A stretch of DNA of 23,111 bases from Saksenaea vasiformis B4078 (Eukaryota > Mucoromycota > Mucoromycetes > Mucorales > Saksenaeaceae), in NCBI GenBank assembly GCA_000697055.1, contig JNDT01000562.1, positions 1 to 23,111 of the forward strand. Direction: 5' to 3'. Position numbers and translations under genes: made by a program. The notes beneath the pieces are model-generated. The model did not search any database and had not been told where the DNA came from. It saw only the letters and a list, made by a program, of their open reading frames with translations. This document shows positions 19,717-23,111 of this stretch, piece by piece (the first letter of the stretch is position 1; each line of letters opens with the position of its first letter).

Positions 19717-20002
19717 ATAAACAAGAAAGTGCTCACTTTATCCCTTGATTAAATTATTCTATCGGCACCAGCTACCACTTGTTTGTGCGAGATCACACAC
19801 AAACTCTCTTCCCATCTTTCAATATATATATTATTTTTGCGGATATTATTTGATGTAAAGTTCCGCTTTTCTTTCTCCTCCTCCTTATCCCTCATTACCG
19901 CGCGTTGCCGACGTACGCGACAAAAAAATAGCTTTGTAGAGAGTTGTGAACGTGATAGAGTGAGCGAAAAAGAGAAGAGACGCGAACAGTCTCACAGCCA
20001 AT

Positions 20003-23000
20003 ATGGGAAAACCAAAGAATAGTAACAAATACCAAAACTCTCCTGATCTCGCTCAAATTCAGGAACCCAATGAGGACACCATTACAACCATACTCAGATC
20101 GCGATTTGAAAATGACATTACTTATACACGTATTAACGACGCTTGTTTGATTGCCTTGAATCCTTATAAGGACAATCTATCACCACATACTTCCTTGGAC
20201 TATGTTGCAGAATACAAAGACACATCGTCAGGGAAAAGGCTAGCCCCTCATATCTTTCAGCTGACAAACCAAGCGTACCTACATATGCGACGTACTGGAA
20301 TTGACCAGTCCATTATCCTTTGGTAAGAACCCATTTTCATGCCTTGAGGATACAAATCTAAAATTATTGTTATTTTCTCACAAGTGGTGAGACGAACAGC
20401 GGCAAAACGTATACGTACATGTTGATTCTCCAGCACCTCGTTTCACTGAGTAGTTACAAAAAAGAATCAAAACTGCAGAACCAGATAATTCATGCACAAA
20501 ACGTCCTCGAAGCGTTTGGTCACGCTAAACTGTCCACCAACGCAAACGCCTCCCGTTATGGAAAATTTATGGAGTTGCAATTTAACGAGCGCGGTCGAAT
20601 GGTTGGAGCAAAGACGCTGAATTACCTGCTTGAAAGACAAAGAGTGGCAAGGCCACATGGGGAACAAAACTTCCATGTGTTTTACTACTTGTTAGCTGGC
20701 GCATCACCTGAAGAGAGATCTATCTTGCGACTAGGAGATGTAACCAGCTATGCGCGGTTAAACCGGTCTACACCGTCTACGGAACAGGAAGTCGAACAGT
20801 ACGAAGCACTCAAGGCGTCTCTACGATTACTTGGCTTTGGCAAGAGAATTCAAGCAAGAATTATGCAGCTACTTGCGTGCCTCTTGCACCTTGGGCATTT
20901 ACAATTTGTAGACGATACCACACTGCAAGAAGCTGCGTATGTCAAGAATGTTGACCTTCTCGAGTATATTGCAGACTGTCTCGGCGTCGACCCTCGCGCG
21001 CTTGAAAACGTTTTGACCTACAAGACACAAATCATAAAGAAAGACGTGACAACGCTTATCCTGAACGCAAAGCAAGCTTCGGAACAACGCAATGACTTGA
21101 TTGTTTCTCTCTATTCTCTGCTCTTCACTTGGATCGTCGAACACATCAATACAAAAACCTGCAGCGATTCCATGCATAGTGTCATCTCCATTCTTGACAT
21201 GCCTGGCCCGCATACATACTACGTACAGGCCTCGTTTGACCAGTTCTGTGTTAATTTTGCCAATGAGCGAGTGCAGAATTACGTTCAACGACAGCTATTC
21301 GAGATCAATCCCAATGAATATCGACAAGACGATGTTGCTGTACCAAAAGTCCAGTACATGAATAACACGCCCTGCCTCGAACTCATTGAAAGGCCAAAGC
21401 ATGGTCTAATCGATCTCACAAACAGTTTCAGCAGCAGCAAGAAATTGGCTGGCCGTGCAACAGATGCCAACATGCTCGATTCATTTAGCAAATACAACGC
21501 AAACCATGCCTCATTAAGTCTCAAGTTAGCTGATACAGGTGCTCGTTTGTTTGTCATCAAGCATTACGGAGGGGAGATCACGTACAATCCAAATGGTTTT
21601 CTGGCAAACAACAGAGACATGCTCAGTACTGACTTTGTTTCACTGTTCCGTGGAGCAGCTGACATGCCCGAATCCTACAATGCATTTGTTGTCGGACTGT
21701 TTGCGGATAAAAATGTACGCACCGAGACACACCCCCAACATGCGGATGCAATCTTAAATGCCCAACAACCAAACAGACCTACACGACTACCATCAATGCG
21801 GCGGTCCAAATCCAAAAGACGCGGCGGTGCAAAGGAGGACGATAACCCTGCAGACAAAGAGGATCTCAAAGTCAACACAGCCCTGTCACAGTTGGAATTG
21901 TCTTTGTCCTACCTTTTCACCACGCTCGAGGAAACAATACCATGGTTTGTGTTTTGTTTGAAATCAAACCATGCTGGTGCACCCAATACGTTTGACTCCA
22001 AGTTGGTCAAAACCCAGGTAGAGATGTTTAACCTAGCTCCTATCGCCGAACGCCTCAACGTTGACTACACAATCGCATTTGAACATAAAGACTTCGGGCA
22101 GCGCTATGCTCAAATCCTTGCTGCAGCCGGGGTAGAAACAGATCGATCACCGAGGGCACAGGCCGAAGCAGCAGTAAATGCCTTTGGATGGCTTCCAAAC
22201 CAGGCTGCTATTGGTAACAGCAGGGTAAGGGCATAAATAGAAACAACCAAACAAATCTGACAATCCGTGCAGGTATTTTTAAACGAGGAGGCTTGGCGAC
22301 AATTGGAAGATCGACTGCGTGCGGCAGAAAAAGAAGAGCAACGACGACAAAAAGAGGAAAGGCAAACAGCAGCTGACGACGCAGGTGTTACCGTTCCTCA
22401 CGAATACAGTGCAGACGGCCAATCCAACGCCTCCTATGGCTCTGGCGCCGACCTGCTGACTGCTGCTGCATCGGAGTACTCTGTTGGCGACCGACGGACC
22501 ACAGCGATGGCCAATGCAGCAGCAGCAGGTTTACCTTTGCCTCGAGGGCCTGGTTTCACCAAGCCCATAAGCTCGGCGTACTCAGACGATCAACGTTCTT
22601 TCTACACAGAAGACGACTATCACCGCGATGCGTCGTATCATCTTTATAATGAAAATGAATCTCAAGCAGGCTCAGACATGTATGGATCAAACGCCTCAGG
22701 CTATTTTGAGATGAAAAAAATGCCCGTCTTCGAAGCAGAGAAATTGCCAGCTGAAGAGGAAGAGAAGGAGAAACCTTCAAGAGCTCGAAAAAACTGGGTT
22801 GGCTTTGTATGGTTTATGACATGGTGGATTCCCAACCCATTCTTACTATGGTGCGGTCGAATGAAACGTTCTGATATCCGCCTTGCTTGGCGAGAAAAAC
22901 TGACCTTGTGTATGATTATCTTCCTCATGTCCGCTTTTGTTATTTGGTTCCTGGTCTTTTTTGGACGCCTCATCTGCCCTCATCAGGATGTCTTTTCAAC

Positions 23001-23111
23001 ATCCGAACTACAAGCGCACAAAGAAGAGACCAACGCTTACGTTGCAATTCGCGGAGAAGTGTTTGATCTGACCAAACTCGCACCCAAGCATTGGGCTTCT
23101 CAAGTCATTCC
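20003..23111 (+). CDS. Chitin synthase with myosin motor-like head (class V type), 5' part
   Basis: Makes chitin from UDP-GlcNAc at the plasma membrane; the N-terminal motor-like head is thought to aid targeting along actin. Exons: 20003-20322, 20385-22224, 22273-23111 (open at the window edge); exons 1 and 2 sum to exactly 720 codons. The motor head covers about residues 30-740: P-loop G-E-T-N-S-G-K-T (108-115), switch I N-A-N-A-S-R-Y-G-K-F (159-168), a switch-II region reduced to D-M-P-G-P-H (378-383), and the late-motor string P-W-F-V-F-C-L-K-S-N. A charged, disordered linker follows, then hydrophobic segments at about 894-914 and 931-950, and the start of a cytochrome b5-like domain (A-Y-V-A-I-R-G-E-V-F-D-L, from 975). 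The chitin synthase catalytic domain should lie beyond the window, so the enzyme name rests on this architecture. The ATG at 20003 is the first in a CT-rich leader and opens the motor frame. Confidence 0.9.

Larger units (their letters stand above)
14891..20002. other. 5-kb stretch without a recognised gene
   Basis: This separates the divergently transcribed hypothetical gene and the chitin synthase gene. Short coding-like frames exist at 15300-15527 (minus), 15469-15744 (minus), 15768-15953, 16214-16411 and 17860-18087 (plus), but I recognise no domain and cannot join them into a gene. They may be a decayed transposon or a fragmented, unidentified gene. A hairpin (18993-19017) and a G-rich tract (19483-19529) are listed separately. 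The last 250 bases before 20003 are pyrimidine-rich and look like promoter and 5' UTR. Confidence 0.45.

Noticed and set aside
19783..20022. Upstream ORF overlapping the chitin synthase start
   Set aside because: It opens at a TTG, not an ATG, and reads through a CT-rich leader, so it is not a credible uORF.
20899..21288. 129-codon minus-strand frame
   Set aside because: Lies inside the chitin synthase motor exon; no independent motif.

Overview
The window looks like nuclear DNA of a filamentous fungus, most likely an early-diverging Mucoromycota (Mucorales-type) genome. The protein-coding genes are cut by many tiny GT-AG introns of about 46-106 nt. The P450 resembles the families of that group, and a chitin synthase carries a myosin-like motor head. 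Large AT-rich stretches between genes hold decayed transposon DNA. The species assignment is inference. No rRNA, tRNA or CRISPR array was seen.

Layout. 1-1105: remnants of an unidentified gene built from a 268-bp tandem module (exon plus 53-nt intron), followed by a C-rich low-complexity tract. 1646-3725: two head-to-head relics of MULE/FAR1-type DNA transposases, one on the minus strand (about 1700-3190) and an N-terminal piece on the plus strand (3439-3725), both broken by stops or frameshifts. 3726-5222: no gene recognised. 5223-6912 (+): a seven-exon, apparently intact casein kinase 1 of the fungal Yck/Cki type. 6913-10330: intergenic, with a few inverted repeats and microsatellites. 10369-12451 (+): a ten-exon, apparently intact cytochrome P450 with its own TATA box. 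12793-14890 (-): a two-exon, 677-residue, mostly disordered Q/S/P-rich protein of unknown function, convergent with the P450. 14891-20002: about 5 kb with no gene recognised, only coding-like fragments, hairpins and a G-rich tract. 20003 to the window end (+): the first part of a chitin synthase with a myosin motor head, cut off before its catalytic domain.

The intact genes are unrelated housekeeping or cell-surface functions: membrane-linked protein kinase signalling, a monooxygenase, an unknown scaffold-like protein and cell-wall synthesis. They do not form an operon or an obvious cluster. All exon joins were inferred by eye from splice consensus, reading-frame continuity and family conservation. 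They add up exactly: casein kinase 1290 nt, P450 1611 nt, disordered protein 2034 nt, and chitin synthase exons 1+2 2160 nt.

The least explained items are the tandem exon-intron module at the left end, where the putative intron is better conserved than the exon, and the coding-like fragments in the 15-18.5 kb desert.
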